DNA of 64,000 nt, from positions 92,115 to 156,114 of the forward strand of contig NZ_AVFK01000017.1 of NCBI RefSeq assembly GCF_000936425.1, read 5' to 3'. Made by a program: the position numbers and the translations under genes. The notes beneath the pieces were generated by a model. The model worked only from the letters and a program-made list of their open reading frames with translations. It had not been told where the DNA came from and did no database searches. Shown piece after piece: positions 18,775 through 28,260 of this stretch. Position 1 is the stretch's first letter. Each line of letters starts with the position of its first letter. This DNA is from Skermanella aerolata KACC 11604. Its GTDB lineage: Bacteria; Pseudomonadota; Alphaproteobacteria; Azospirillales; Azospirillaceae.

Positions 18775-20220
18775 ATGAGCTTGGCGAACGAACAGACCAA
18801 AGAAGCGACCCAAGCCCTCATCGATGAGGTGCTTGAGGCTTATCCCGAGAAGTCGCGCAAGCGCCGCGCGAAGCATATCGGCATCCAGAAGGCGGAAGCC
18901 AAGGATTGCGACGTCAAGTCGAACGTCAAGTCGATCCCCGGCGTCATGACCATTCGCGGTTGCGCCTATGCCGGTTCCAAGGGCGTGGTGTGGGGTCCGA
19001 TCAAGGACATGATCCACATCTCCCACGGCCCGGTCGGCTGCGGCTACTATTCATGGTCGGGCCGCCGCAACTATTACATCGGCGTTACCGGTGTGGATAG
19101 CTGGGGCACCATGCATTTCACGTCCGACTTCCAGGAGAAGGACATCGTTTTCGGCGGTGACAAGAAGCTCGCCAAGGTCATCGACGAGATCAACGACCTG
19201 TTCCCGCTGGTCAACGGCATCTCGATCCAGTCGGAATGTCCGATCGGCCTGATCGGTGACGACATCGAGGCCGTCGCCCGCAACAAGTCGGCCGAGATCG
19301 GCAAGCCGATCATCCCGGTCCGTTGCGAAGGCTTCCGCGGCGTTTCCCAGTCGCTGGGCCACCACATCGCCAACGATACCATCCGTGACTGGGTGTTCGA
19401 GAAGTCCGAGCCGCGCGCCGAACTCGAGACCACTCCGTACGACGTCACGATCATCGGCGACTACAACATCGGCGGCGACGCCTGGTCCTCGCGCATCCTG
19501 CTCGAAGAGATCGGTCTCCGCGTGATCGCCCAGTGGTCGGGCGACGGCACGCTGGCCGAGCTGGAGAACACTCCCAAGGCCAAGGTCAACCTGATCCACT
19601 GCTACCGGTCGATGAACTACATCGCCCGCCACATGGAAGAGAAGTTCAACATTCCTTGGATGGAATACAACTTCTTCGGCCCGTCGCAGATCGCCGAGAG
19701 CCTCCGCAAGATCGCGGCGCTGTTCGACGACAAGATCCAGGCCAATGCCGAAGCCGTGATCGCCAAGTACCAGCCGCTGATCGACGGCATCATCGCCAAG
19801 TACAAGCCCCGGCTGAACGGCAAGAAGGTCATGCTGTATGTCGGCGGCCTGCGCCCCCGGCACGTGGTCGACGCCTACCATGACCTGGGCATGGAAGTGA
19901 CCGGCACCGGCTACGAATTCGCCCACAACGACGATTATCAGCGCACCACCCACTACACCAAGGAAGGCACGCTGATCTACGACGACGTCACGGCTTACGA
20001 GTTCGAGAAGTTCGTCGAGAAGCTGGACCCCGATCTGGTCGCCTCGGGCATCAAGGAAAAGTACGTCTTCCAGAAGATGGGCAAGCCCTTCCGCCAGATG
20101 CACTCCTGGGACTACTCCGGCCCGTACCACGGTTACGACGGGTTCGCCATCTTCGCCCGCGACATGGACATGGCGATCAACAACCCCGTGTGGAACCTGA
20201 CCAAGGCTCCCTGGGCCTGA
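18775..20220 (+). CDS. nifD: NifD, nitrogenase MoFe protein alpha chain
   Basis: A 481-aa subunit that carries FeMo-cofactor and shares the P-cluster with NifK. P-cluster cysteines are Cys63, Cys89 and Cys155; the cofactor ligands are Cys276 and His443, and the catalytic-site pair Gln192/His196 (SQSLGHH) is kept. All match Mo-nitrogenase rather than V or Fe-only types. A strong AGGAGG ribosome site precedes the ATG. Confidence 0.98.
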   Translation: MSLANEQTKEATQALIDEVLEAYPEKSRKRRAKHIGIQKAEAKDCDVKSNVKSIPGVMTIRGCAYAGSKGVVWGPIKDMIHISHGPVGCGYYSWSGRRNYYIGVTGVDSWGTMHFTSDFQEKDIVFGGDKKLAKVIDEINDLFPLVNGISIQSECPIGLIGDDIEAVARNKSAEIGKPIIPVRCEGFRGVSQSLGHHIANDTIRDWVFEKSEPRAELETTPYDVTIIGDYNIGGDAWSSRILLEEIGLRVIAQWSGDGTLAELENTPKAKVNLIHCYRSMNYIARHMEEKFNIPWMEYNFFGPSQIAESLRKIAALFDDKIQANAEAVIAKYQPLIDGIIAKYKPRLNGKKVMLYVGGLRPRHVVDAYHDLGMEVTGTGYEFAHNDDYQRTTHYTKEGTLIYDDVTAYEFEKFVEKLDPDLVASGIKEKYVFQKMGKPFRQMHSWDYSGPYHGYDGFAIFARDMDMAINNPVWNLTKAPWA

Positions 20221-20322
20221 CATCAATGAAGACGGCGGCGCCATCGCGGCGCCGTTCCTCAAGGACCCCGCCGCCGCCGTCGCCGTCCGGTAATCCCGGC
20301 CTGGAATTTTCTGGAGACCAAC

Positions 20323-21870
20323 ATGCCTCAGAATCCCGAAAAAGTTATTGATCACCTTCAGTTGTTCCGCGAGCCGGAATACAAGGAAATCTTCGCCAGC
20401 AAGCGTGCCAATTTCGAGTTCGGCCATCCTGACGAAGAGGTCGCCCGCGTCGCCGAGTGGACCAAGTCCGAGGAATACAAGGAGAAGAACTTCTCCCGCG
20501 AAGCGCTGACGATCAACCCGACCAAGGCCTGCCAGCCGCTCGGCGCCGTGTTCGCGGCCCAGGGCTTCGAAGGCACCCTGCCGTTCGTCCACGGTTCGCA
20601 GGGCTGCGTCGCCTACTACCGCTCGCACCTGACCCGTCACTTCAAGGAGCCGAATTCCGCGGTCTCCTCGTCGATGACCGAAGACGCGGCGGTTTTCGGC
20701 GGCCTGAACAACATGATCGACGGTCTGGCCAACACCTACAGCCTGTACCAGCCGAAGATGATCGCCGTCCTGACGACCTGCATGGCCGAAGTCATCGGCG
20801 ACGATTTGCAGGGCTTCATCGTCAACGCGAAGAACAAGGACAGCATCCCCCAGGACTTCCCGGCTCCGCATGCCCACACCCCGGCCTTCGTCGGCAGCCA
20901 CGTCACCGGCTACGACAACATGGTCAAGGGCATCCTGAACTACTTCTGGGATGCTCCGGACGCTGCTGCCCGCGTCGAAGACGACGGCATCAACATCATT
21001 CCGGGCTTCGACGGCTACGCGGTCGGCAACAACCGTGAACTGAAGCGCATCTTCGGCCTGTTCGGCATCAACGCCACGATCATTTCCGACGTGTCCGACG
21101 TGTTCGACACCCCGACCGACGGCAAGTTCCGCCTGTATGACGGCGGCACGACGATCGATCAGGTCAAGGCCGCGAAGAACGCCAAGGCGACGATCTCGTT
21201 GCAGGAATACTGCTCGCCGCAGACCCTGTCCTACATCAAGGACAAGGGCCAGGACGTCACCAAGCTCAACTACCCGGTCGGCGTCGCCGCCACCGACGAG
21301 TTCCTGGTGAAGCTGGCCGAGCTGACCGGCAAGCCGGTTCCGGCCGAACTGACCCTGGAGCGCGGCCGTCTGGTCGATGCCATCGCGGACAGCCACACCC
21401 ACATCCACGGCAAGCGCTTCGCCATCTTCGGCGATCCCGACACCACCTATGGTCTGTCGCGCTTCCTGCTGGAAATGGGCGCCGAGCCCGTCCACATCCT
21501 CTCGACCTCCGGTTCCAAGAAGTGGGAGAAGCAGGTCCAGAAGCTGCTCGACAGCAGCCCGTTCGGCGCTTCGGGCAAGGCCTACGGCGGCAAGGACCTG
21601 TGGCACCTGCGCTCGCTGCTGTTCACGGACCCGGTCGATTACATGATCGGCAACAGCTACGGCAAGTATCTGGAGCGTGACACCAAGATCCCGCTCATCC
21701 GCCTGACCTATCCGATCTTCGACCGCCACCACCACCACCGCTATCCCACCTGGGGCTATCAGGGCGGTCTGAACGTGCTGGTCCGTATCCTCGACAAGAT
21801 CCTCGACGACATGGACAACCACACGAACATCGCCGGCGAGACCGACTACTCGTTCGACCTGATCCGCTGA
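20323..21870 (+). CDS. nifK: NifK, nitrogenase MoFe protein beta chain
   Basis: A 515-aa partner of NifD. P-cluster ligands are Cys70, Cys95 and Cys153 ([21 protein letters not shown]). The full N-terminal extension before the first cysteine, typical of Mo-type NifK, is present. A His-rich stretch ([17 protein letters not shown]) is the usual conserved C-terminal segment. It ends the nifHDK unit before a strong hairpin. Confidence 0.98.
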   Translation: MPQNPEKVIDHLQLFREPEYKEIFASKRANFEFGHPDEEVARVAEWTKSEEYKEKNFSREALTINPTKACQPLGAVFAAQGFEGTLPFVHGSQGCVAYYRSHLTRHFKEPNSAVSSSMTEDAAVFGGLNNMIDGLANTYSLYQPKMIAVLTTCMAEVIGDDLQGFIVNAKNKDSIPQDFPAPHAHTPAFVGSHVTGYDNMVKGILNYFWDAPDAAARVEDDGINIIPGFDGYAVGNNRELKRIFGLFGINATIISDVSDVFDTPTDGKFRLYDGGTTIDQVKAAKNAKATISLQEYCSPQTLSYIKDKGQDVTKLNYPVGVAATDEFLVKLAELTGKPVPAELTLERGRLVDAIADSHTHIHGKRFAIFGDPDTTYGLSRFLLEMGAEPVHILSTSGSKKWEKQVQKLLDSSPFGASGKAYGGKDLWHLRSLLFTDPVDYMIGNSYGKYLERDTKIPLIRLTYPIFDRHHHHRYPTWGYQGGLNVLVRILDKILDDMDNHTNIAGETDYSFDLIR

Positions 21871-21881
21871 CGACGCTTAAC

Positions 21882-21911
21882 CCCGGCGGTCCCTTTATCG
21901 GGACCGCCGGG
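21882..21911 (+). terminator. Strong hairpin after nifK
   Basis: A perfect 12-bp stem, CCCGGCGGTCCC (21882-21893) with GGGACCGCCGGG (21900-21911), and a 6-nt loop. No T-tract follows, so it may terminate partially or stabilise the nifHDK transcript. I found no GG-N10-GC promoter between it and nifE. Confidence 0.6.
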
Positions 21912-22019
21912 CACTACCCGGACTAAAGCATTTGAACTGACTGTCGCATTTAACAGCCGTGCGCCTCTGGGGCATCTGCGAATGTCCCAATCGACGCCGC
22001 TTCCGGACGGGGGATTGAG

Positions 22020-23429
22020 ATGCTGGTCGACAAGGTGCAGGAAGTCTTCAACGAACCTGGCTGTGCCACGAACCAGGACAAGTCCGCCAAGGAACGCAAG
22101 AAGGGCTGTACCAAGTCCCTGAAGCCCGGCGCCGCCGCCGGGGGTTGCGCTTTCGACGGCGCCAAGATCGCATTGCAGCCGATCGCCGATGCCGCCCACC
22201 TCGTCCACGGTCCCATTGCCTGCGAGGGCAATTCCTGGGACAACCGCGGCTCCAAGTCCTCCCATTCCCAGCTTTACCGCACCGGCTTCACGACTGACCT
22301 CAGCGAGTTGGACGTCATTCACGGCGCCGAGAAGAAGCTGTTCAAGGCCATTAAAGAAATCGTCCTGAAATACGATCCGCCGGCGGTCTTCGTCTATCAG
22401 ACCTGCGTCCCGGCCCTGATCGGCGACGATATCGAAGCGGTCTGCAAGTTCGCCGCCGACAAACTCGGCAAGCCGATCATCCCCGTCAATGCGCCCGGCT
22501 TCGTCGGCAGCAAGAATCTCGGCAACAAGCTGGGCGGCGAGACGCTGCTCGACCACGTGATCGGCACCCGCGAGCCCGAGTACACGACTCCCTACGACAT
22601 CAACATCATCGGCGAATACAACCTTGCCGGCGAGTTCTGGCAAGTCAAGCCGCTGCTCGACAAGATGGGCGTCCGCATCCTTTCGATGATTTCCGGCGAC
22701 GGCAAGTATAACGAAGTCGCCTCGGCTCACCGGGCCAAGGTCAACATGCTGGTCTGCTCCCAGGCGCTGGTCAACGTCGCGCGCAAGATGGAAGAGCGCT
22801 ACGGCATCCCCTATTTCGAGGGTTCGTTCTACGGCGTGTCCGACATGAGCGACACTTTGCGCAATATCGCGAAGCTGCTCGTGGGGCGCGGCGCTCCAAA
22901 CGACCTGATCGCTCGCACCGAGACCATCATCACCGAGGAAGAGGCGCGGGCATGGCGCCGGCTGGCTCCCTACAAGGACCGGCTGACCGGCAAGCGCGTC
23001 CTGCTGTTCACCGGCGGCGTCAAGAGCTGGTCGATGGTCACGGCGCTGGAAGGCGCCGGGCTGGAGATCATCGGCACCAGCGTCAAGAAATCGACCAAGG
23101 AAGACAAGGAGCGGCTGAAGAAGATCAAGGGCGAGGAGTTCCACATGTGGGAAGACCTCAAGCCCCGCGATATCGCGGCCATGCTGCGCGATGCCAAGGC
23201 TGACATCATGCTGTCGGGCGGGCGCAGCCAGTTCATCGCCCTGAAGGCCAAGGTTCCGTGGCTGGACGTCAACCAGGAGCGGCACGTCGCCTTCGCCGGC
23301 TATGAAGGCATTGTGGCCTTGGTCGAGGAGATCGACAAGACCCTGAGCAACCCGATCTGGCGTCAGGTCCGGCTGCCGGCGCCCTGGGACGCACCTGCTC
23401 CGGCCCTTGGCGAAACCGCGGCGGAATAG
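22020..23429 (+). CDS. nifE: NifE, FeMo-cofactor scaffold alpha-like subunit
   Basis: A 469-aa NifD-like protein that with NifN forms the complex where NifB-co matures into FeMo-cofactor. Visible family stretches: GCAFDGAKIALQPIADAAHLVHGPIACEGNSWDNRG near the N-terminus and [15 protein letters not shown]. The His and Gln ligand environment of true NifD is not kept, as expected. GGGGGA lies upstream of the start. It follows nifK by 149 bp. Confidence 0.96.
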   Translation: MLVDKVQEVFNEPGCATNQDKSAKERKKGCTKSLKPGAAAGGCAFDGAKIALQPIADAAHLVHGPIACEGNSWDNRGSKSSHSQLYRTGFTTDLSELDVIHGAEKKLFKAIKEIVLKYDPPAVFVYQTCVPALIGDDIEAVCKFAADKLGKPIIPVNAPGFVGSKNLGNKLGGETLLDHVIGTREPEYTTPYDINIIGEYNLAGEFWQVKPLLDKMGVRILSMISGDGKYNEVASAHRAKVNMLVCSQALVNVARKMEERYGIPYFEGSFYGVSDMSDTLRNIAKLLVGRGAPNDLIARTETIITEEEARAWRRLAPYKDRLTGKRVLLFTGGVKSWSMVTALEGAGLEIIGTSVKKSTKEDKERLKKIKGEEFHMWEDLKPRDIAAMLRDAKADIMLSGGRSQFIALKAKVPWLDVNQERHVAFAGYEGIVALVEEIDKTLSNPIWRQVRLPAPWDAPAPALGETAAE

Positions 23430-23441
23430 GGGGCAAGCGAG

Positions 23442-24809
23442 ATGTTCAAGGCTCACCAGTCCAACAAGGCCGCGGCGATCAATCCCTTGAAGATGAGCCA
23501 GCCGTTGGGCGGTGCCCTGGCGCTGCTCGGGATCGACAGCTGCCTGCCCTGCTTTCATGGCAGCCAGGGCTGCACCGCCTTCGGACTTGTGCTGATGGTA
23601 CGGCATTTCCGCGAGGCGATCCCGCTCCAGACCACGGCGATGGATCAGGTGCAGACCATCCTCGGCGGCTACGACAACCTGGAAGCCGCCGTACTGACCA
23701 TGTACGAGCGGAACAAGCCCGAAGTCATCGGCGTATGCAGCACCGGCCTGACGGAAACCAAGGGCGAGGACATGCGGGGCGCGCTCACCATCTTCCGGAA
23801 GAAGCATCCGGAGGTGGCCGAAAAGTGCAACCTCGTCTTCATCAACACGCCGGACTTCACGGGCGGTATCGAGGACGGTTTCGCGAACACGGTGACCGCC
23901 GTGATCGACGCCATGGTCGAGCCGGCATCCGTCAAGGTGAGCAACCGCGTCAACGTGCTGGCCGGGAGTCACCTGACGCCCGGCGACGTCGAGGAAATCC
24001 GCGACCTGATCGAGGGCTTCGGCCTGACGCCGGTGATCCTGCCCGATCTCTCCACCTCCCTGGGCGGGCGGCAGCCCGACGATTTCACGGCGACCACATT
24101 AGGCGGCGTGACGGCGGCCGAGATCAAGGGCATGGGGGCAGCCGTCCTGACCCTGGCGATCGGCGAGCACATGCGCAAGCCGGCTGAGGCGCTGGAACTG
24201 AAGACCGGCGTGCCGTTCAAGCTGTTCGACCGGCTTGTCGGGCTGGAAGCGGTCGATGCCTTCATCACGACCCTGTCCGGCCTCAGCGACCGGCCGGTGC
24301 CGGCGCGCGTCCGGCGCCAGCGCGAGCATCTGGTCGACGGCATGCTCGACGGGCATTTCTACTTCAGCCGCAAGCGCGTCGCGGTGGCGCTGGAGCCAGA
24401 CCTGCTCTACGCCTATTGCGGCTTCCTTCAGGAGATGGGCTGCGAGGTCACCGCCGCCGTCGCCCCGACGCAGTCGGCGATCCTGGAGAAGATCCGCGCC
24501 TGGTCGCTGCTGGTCGGCGACCACGAGGATTTCGAGACGCTGTCGCGCGGTGCCGATCTCGTCGTTTCCAACAGCCATGCCCGGATGTCGGTCAGCCGGT
24601 CCGGCGCTCCGCTGGTTCGCGCCGGCTTCCCGACCTTCGACCGCCTTGGCGCCGGGCATCGCGTCGTCGTGGGCTATCGCGGCACCCGGGACCTGCTGTT
24701 CGAGATCGGCAACATCTTCCTGGCCAACGATCATGAGCATTCGATCCAGGACTGGGGTCTGGAAGGCACGACGGAGGGGCACCATGGCGGTTCGCACGCG
24801 AAGGCTTAG
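23442..24809 (+). CDS. nifN: NifN, FeMo-cofactor scaffold beta-like subunit
   Basis: A 455-aa NifK-like partner of NifE (NPLKMSQPLGGALALLGIDSCLPCFHGSQGCTAFGLVLMVRHFREAIPLQTTAMDQ). It starts 12 bp after nifE, so the two are translated as a unit, and its 3' end overlaps the likely start of nifX. Length and the GSQGC motif are typical. Confidence 0.96.
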   Translation: MFKAHQSNKAAAINPLKMSQPLGGALALLGIDSCLPCFHGSQGCTAFGLVLMVRHFREAIPLQTTAMDQVQTILGGYDNLEAAVLTMYERNKPEVIGVCSTGLTETKGEDMRGALTIFRKKHPEVAEKCNLVFINTPDFTGGIEDGFANTVTAVIDAMVEPASVKVSNRVNVLAGSHLTPGDVEEIRDLIEGFGLTPVILPDLSTSLGGRQPDDFTATTLGGVTAAEIKGMGAAVLTLAIGEHMRKPAEALELKTGVPFKLFDRLVGLEAVDAFITTLSGLSDRPVPARVRRQREHLVDGMLDGHFYFSRKRVAVALEPDLLYAYCGFLQEMGCEVTAAVAPTQSAILEKIRAWSLLVGDHEDFETLSRGADLVVSNSHARMSVSRSGAPLVRAGFPTFDRLGAGHRVVVGYRGTRDLLFEIGNIFLANDHEHSIQDWGLEGTTEGHHGGSHAKA

Positions 24810-25281
24810 GCTCGTCTCCAACACACCCCGGACCGGGACGGCACCGGACGGCCTTGTCAGGCCGGCCAAGCGAGAGGGAACGATGAAGATTGCTTTCTGT
24901 ACCCAGGACATGGCGCGTGTCGACGCCCATTTCGGCTGGGCCAAGAACATCGCGATCTACGAGATCGACACGACCGGCTACCGGCTGCTCGAAGCGGTGC
25001 AGTTCAACGGACAGATGTTCGAGGACGGCAACGAGGACAAGCTGGTCCCCAAGATCGCCGCGATCGAGGATTGCGCCATCGTCTATCTGGCCGCGATCGG
25101 CGCCTCCGCCGCCGCGCGCATCGTCGCCAAGAAGATCCACCCCGTTAAGGTCGAGCAGCCGGAGGTCATCACCGATGTCCTCGACAAGCTGGTCGTCCTG
25201 CTGAACGGCTCGCCGCCACCCTGGCTCCGGAAGGCCCTGAACAAGGGCGCCGAAGTCGCCCGTAATTTCGACGAGGAATAA
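24784..25281 (+). CDS. nifX: NifX, FeMo-cofactor precursor carrier
   Basis: A protein of the NifX/NafY cofactor-binding family (FCTQDMARVDAHFGWAKNIAIYEI). I chose the ATG at 24784, which overlaps the nifN end by 26 bp, has an excellent GGAGGGG site, and gives an N-terminus (TRRLRLVS) resembling that of Azotobacter NifX. The alternative ATG at 24883 (GAGAGGG upstream) would give 132 aa. NifX carries NifB-co and VK-cluster between NifB and NifEN. Confidence 0.93.
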   Translation: MAVRTRRLRLVSNTPRTGTAPDGLVRPAKREGTMKIAFCTQDMARVDAHFGWAKNIAIYEIDTTGYRLLEAVQFNGQMFEDGNEDKLVPKIAAIEDCAIVYLAAIGASAAARIVAKKIHPVKVEQPEVITDVLDKLVVLLNGSPPPWLRKALNKGAEVARNFDEE

Positions 25282-25761
25282 GTGAGCAGCATGTCCGAAA
25301 CGATCGCCACCACCCCCGAGCAGGCAGTGCTCGACCAGGAATTCCTGAAGACGCTCGTCTCCCTGATCCGCGCCGAGGACACTTATGGCGCCTGGGAAGG
25401 CAAAAGCGACGATATCCTCCTGCGGCCCTTCATCCTGACCAAGGAAGAGCGCCGCCTGATCCCGATCATCGGCGATCCCGATCCCGATACGATCACCCGC
25501 ATGGAGCAGTTCTACAAGGCGGTGGGATTGACGATCGAAAAGCGCACCAAGCTGATGGCCACCCCGCTGATGAAGATGAGCCATGAAGGCTTCGGCCGCA
25601 TCGTGCTGCTTACCGGCCGTCTAGTGGTGCTGAGCAAGCATATGCGCGACATCCACCGCTACGGCTTCCCCTCGGTCGAGGCGCTGGCGACCGAAGGCAC
25701 GAAATTCGTCAACGAAGCCGTCGCTCTGATCGAAGAGCACCGCGTCGTTGCGGACCTGTAA
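25282..25761 (+). CDS. NifX-associated protein (DUF269)
   Basis: A 159-aa protein of the DUF269 family that nearly always follows nifX (EDTYGAWEGKSDDILLRPFILTKEERRLIPIIGDPDP). The GTG at 25282 sits directly after the nifX stop with GAGGA upstream; ATG at 25291 is the alternative. Exact function unknown, but the gene is a reliable nif-cluster marker. Confidence 0.9.
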   Translation: MSSMSETIATTPEQAVLDQEFLKTLVSLIRAEDTYGAWEGKSDDILLRPFILTKEERRLIPIIGDPDPDTITRMEQFYKAVGLTIEKRTKLMATPLMKMSHEGFGRIVLLTGRLVVLSKHMRDIHRYGFPSVEALATEGTKFVNEAVALIEEHRVVADL

Positions 25762-25772
25762 GGGGAAGCGAC

Positions 25773-25970
25773 ATGAGCGACGCCGATGCCCTCAAGGAAG
25801 AGATCAAGAAGCTGAACGCGCGGGCGACCGCGAAAAAGATGGACCTTCACGATCTGTCGGAAGAACTGCCGCTCAAATGGGAAACGATCCTTGATGTCGC
25901 GCAGGAAACCTACGACGCCTACAAGCTTCTCACCGAGAAGCGAGCCGAACTTAAATCTCTGACTTCTTAA
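25773..25970 (+). CDS. Small nif protein of the DUF683 (CCE_0567) family
   Basis: A 65-aa helical hairpin protein (LKEEIKKLNARATAKKMDLHDLSEELPLKWETILDVAQETYDAY). The family sits after DUF269 in most Mo-nitrogenase clusters. It is 11 bp after the preceding stop with a clear GGGGAAG ribosome site. Function not established. Confidence 0.9.
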   Translation: MSDADALKEEIKKLNARATAKKMDLHDLSEELPLKWETILDVAQETYDAYKLLTEKRAELKSLTS

Positions 25971-26023
25971 AAATCACTATCAAGCAAGCCGTATTCAGGC
26001 AAGACACGCGAGGAGAGTTCACG

Positions 26024-26317
26024 ATGAGCGAGTTTGTCCAAGGTAAGACGAAGGGTGGCGGGGCGTGGACTCCCAAGTTCGTGGAAGACCTGAACCAGAA
26101 AGCCTGCATCGGCTGCGGCCGCTGCTTCAAGGTGTGCCCCCAGGGCGTGCTGAACATGATCGGCATCACCGAGGACGGCGACATCGTCGATGCCCAGGAT
26201 GACGATGCCGAAAAGAAGGTGATGAGCATCGCCAACGGCGACAACTGCATCGGCTGCCAGTCCTGCTCGAAGGTCTGCGGCAAGAGCTGTTTCACCCACT
26301 CCGCCAAGGCCGCGTGA
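26024..26317 (+). CDS. fdxB: FdxB, nif-specific ferredoxin III
   Basis: A 97-aa 2[4Fe-4S] ferredoxin. First motif CIGCGRCFKVCPQG, second CIGCQSCSKVCGKSCF, separated by an acidic insert of about 35 residues, as in nif ferredoxin III. A possible electron donor in nitrogen fixation or cofactor synthesis. It precedes nifQ by one base. Confidence 0.93.
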   Translation: MSEFVQGKTKGGGAWTPKFVEDLNQKACIGCGRCFKVCPQGVLNMIGITEDGDIVDAQDDDAEKKVMSIANGDNCIGCQSCSKVCGKSCFTHSAKAA

Positions 26318-26318
26318 C

Positions 26319-26945
26319 ATGACCGTCGAGATGCAGGAGCCGGTCGCCCTCGCCGATGCCGCAGCCCTCTACGCTGCGATGATGGCGGGGGCGACCGATC
26401 CGGCCAATCCCGACACCCATGTCTTCGCCTGCATCGTCTCCGCCCGAGCCACAGGCTGCGCCGATCCATTGGACGACGCGGTCGGGCTCTCCCCCGCCGA
26501 TCTCGACCTGCTGCTGGCCCGGCACTTCGCCGGGCTGGAAGCCGATACGAATACGGCGCGCTACATCACCGCCCGGCACGGACGGCGGGTCGGCAAGGGC
26601 GTCTCCGACTTGGTCCTGGCGGAGGAGGTGGACGACCTCCGCACCCTCCTGCTCGACCACCGCACCGCCGACCTGCCCGAAACCGCGTGGATGGCATCCG
26701 CCGTCGCGCGGGCTTGTCTGTTTCCCGACCATCTCTGGCAGGACCTCGGCCTGACCAGCCGCAAGGACCTCTCCGGCCTGCTGTCCCGCCATTTCGGGCC
26801 GCTCGCCGTGAAGAACACCGGCTACATGAAGTGGAAGAAGTTCTTCTACAAGCAGCTCTGCGACCGCGAGGGCCTTAACCTCTGCAAGGCGCCAAGCTGC
26901 GGCGTCTGCGCCGATTATAAGGTCTGCTTCGGTCCGGAAGAGTAA
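26319..26945 (+). CDS. nifQ: NifQ, molybdenum donor for FeMo-cofactor
   Basis: A 208-aa protein with the C-terminal cysteine cluster of NifQ (CDREGLNLCKAPSCGVCADYKVCF), which binds a Mo-Fe-S cluster and delivers Mo to NifEN. The NTGYMKWKKFFYKQLC stretch is characteristic. Last gene of the nifENX unit, ending before a REP doublet. Confidence 0.94.
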   Translation: MTVEMQEPVALADAAALYAAMMAGATDPANPDTHVFACIVSARATGCADPLDDAVGLSPADLDLLLARHFAGLEADTNTARYITARHGRRVGKGVSDLVLAEEVDDLRTLLLDHRTADLPETAWMASAVARACLFPDHLWQDLGLTSRKDLSGLLSRHFGPLAVKNTGYMKWKKFFYKQLCDREGLNLCKAPSCGVCADYKVCFGPEE

Positions 26946-26963
26946 ATATTCTACATCAATTTC

Positions 26964-27043
26964 GTAGGTTGGCCTAAAGCGGAGCGGCAGCCGACACCGA
27001 CGCGCCTGCTTGTCGGCTGCCGCTCCGCTTTAGGCCGACCCAC
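26964..27043. repeat. REP doublet between nifQ and the convergent TPR gene
   Basis: Two inverted copies of a GTxGGC-CTAAAGCGGAGCGGCA-GCCGAC palindrome (26964-26995 and 27012-27039), the left one preceded by GTAG. Separator is about 16 bp. The sequence differs from the elements at 3842 and 42276. Lying between convergent genes, it may also act as a bidirectional terminator. Confidence 0.7.
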
Positions 27044-27051
27044 CGCACCCC

Positions 27052-27558
27052 TCACTCCGGCTCCGCCACGCGCTCCGCCAGTGCCGCGATCACGCCGTAG
27101 CCCACCGTATCGGCCGGGTCCAGCTCGCGCAGCTTCGCCAGCATTTCCAGTGCCTCATCGACCCTCCCGCTCCTGAGCGTGATGAAGGTCAGCGCCTTCA
27201 GCGTGAAGAGATAGAAGTGCGCGGGGCCGATCACGGCGCTCCAGTCGGCGTTGCTCGGCGCCAGCCGGCGCCAGTCCGCCGGGAAGCAGCCCTGGCGCGC
27301 CGCCGCGTCCAGTCCGATCAAGGCTACCCGTTCGGCCTCGTCCAGCCGGCGCTGGTTGAAGTAGAACTTATAGAGCGCATAGAGCACCGGCAGGATGCGT
27401 GGCCCTAGGTTATGGGCTTCCCACAGCATCCGCTCGGCTCTGGCAAGATCGCCGGCTAGCCTTGCCTTGACCGCCTCCTGTAGCCGGACATCGATATGTT
27501 CGGGGACGTCGCCGAACGCCATCCGGCCATCGGGTATCTTGAATTCGATCGGACGCAT
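27052..27558 (-). CDS. TPR-like nif-cluster protein (paralogue of 6252-6866)
   Basis: A 168-aa helical protein with TPR-like repeats (RLAGDLARAERMLWEAHNLGP, FYFNQRRLDEAERVALIGLD). Its second half aligns by eye with the gene at 6252. It is divergent from iscA, so both could share the intergenic control region at 27559-27795. No catalytic motif; function unknown. Confidence 0.75.
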   Translation of the reverse strand: MRPIEFKIPDGRMAFGDVPEHIDVRLQEAVKARLAGDLARAERMLWEAHNLGPRILPVLYALYKFYFNQRRLDEAERVALIGLDAAARQGCFPADWRRLAPSNADWSAVIGPAHFYLFTLKALTFITLRSGRVDEALEMLAKLRELDPADTVGYGVIAALAERVAEPE

Positions 27559-27646
27559 GGCGGTCCTCCTGGCCAGCTGGGGGGATATTCGCTAATACCA
27601 TAATTTTTCTATGGGTATGAAGCTCTTTCCAACGATTCCAGAAACT

Positions 27647-27662
27647 TGTCGGGTTTTCGACG
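27647..27662 (+). promoter_or_regulatory. Possible NifA site before iscA
   Basis: TGT-CGGGTTTTCG-ACG matches TGT-N10-ACA except for the last base. It lies 89 bp upstream of the sigma-54 promoter at 27736. Confidence 0.45.
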
Positions 27663-27735
27663 CGGCTTTGTCGGCAAGTCGCCACGCCCCAGCGGACCCG
27701 AAAATAAAGATCTAATGAAATCAATTACTTGCGAG

Positions 27736-27751
27736 TGGCCTGAAAATTGCT
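27736..27751 (+). promoter_or_regulatory. Sigma-54 promoter of the iscA-nifUSV operon
   Basis: TGGCCTGAAAATTGCT has GG and GC ten bases apart and ends in TTGCT, a good sigma-54 site. The iscA start is 45 bp downstream. Confidence 0.8.
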
Positions 27752-27795
27752 GTGCTTGCAGGTCTGACAAATCCCGTCTGAAGGAGACTGGTTTC

Positions 27796-28191
27796 ATGGT
27801 GACGTTGACGGATTCGGCTGTGAGCACTCTCCAGCGCGTCCTGGCCAATTCGGCGGCCGCTCAGGGACTGCGCATCCAGGTGGCGGACGGCGGCTGCGCC
27901 GGCCTGAAATACCAGATGGGCCTGGAAGCCGGCGCCGGCGAGGATGACACGGTACTGGAATATGGCGACGTCAAAGTCTTCATCGACGCCGGCAGCATGA
28001 TCCACCTGAACGGCGTGATCGTCGATTACGTCGAGAGCGTCGGCGGGGCCGGGTTCAAGTTCGACAACCCCAACGCGACATCGACCTGCGGCTGCGGGTC
28101 CTCCTTTTCGACCTCCTCATGCAGCACCAAGCCCGAAGGCGCCTCCGCCGAGGGCGGCCATTCATGCGGCTCGGGCCATCACCATCACTGA
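27796..28191 (+). CDS. iscA: Nif-type IscA/HesB Fe-S carrier with Cys/His-rich tail
   Basis: A 131-aa A-type carrier protein. The three cysteines of the family are Cys34 and the CGC pair Cys98/Cys100. After the usual end it continues for about 30 residues rich in Ser, Cys and His and ends in HHHH (SCSTKPEG...HSCGSGHHHH), which could bind metal. The start at 27796 follows AAGGAG; in-frame upstream sequence overlaps the sigma-54 promoter and is not coding. It precedes nifU and is probably an alternative Fe-S scaffold or carrier for nitrogenase. Confidence 0.92.
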   Translation: MVTLTDSAVSTLQRVLANSAAAQGLRIQVADGGCAGLKYQMGLEAGAGEDDTVLEYGDVKVFIDAGSMIHLNGVIVDYVESVGGAGFKFDNPNATSTCGCGSSFSTSSCSTKPEGASAEGGHSCGSGHHHH

Positions 28192-28260
28192 GCCGACGAA
28201 GACATCACGCCTCCGGACATCAAGCTTCCGGCTACAAAGCCGGTACAGGAGAACAGACCA

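Noticed and set aside
19051..21822. A 923-codon open frame on the minus strand opposite nifD and nifK
   Set aside because: High-GC codon bias leaves antisense frames open; the plus strand carries unmistakable nifD and nifK, and the antisense protein has no family features.
21941..21954. TGTCGCATTTAACA as a NifA site before nifE
   Set aside because: The spacer is 8 bases rather than 10 and no sigma-54 promoter follows.
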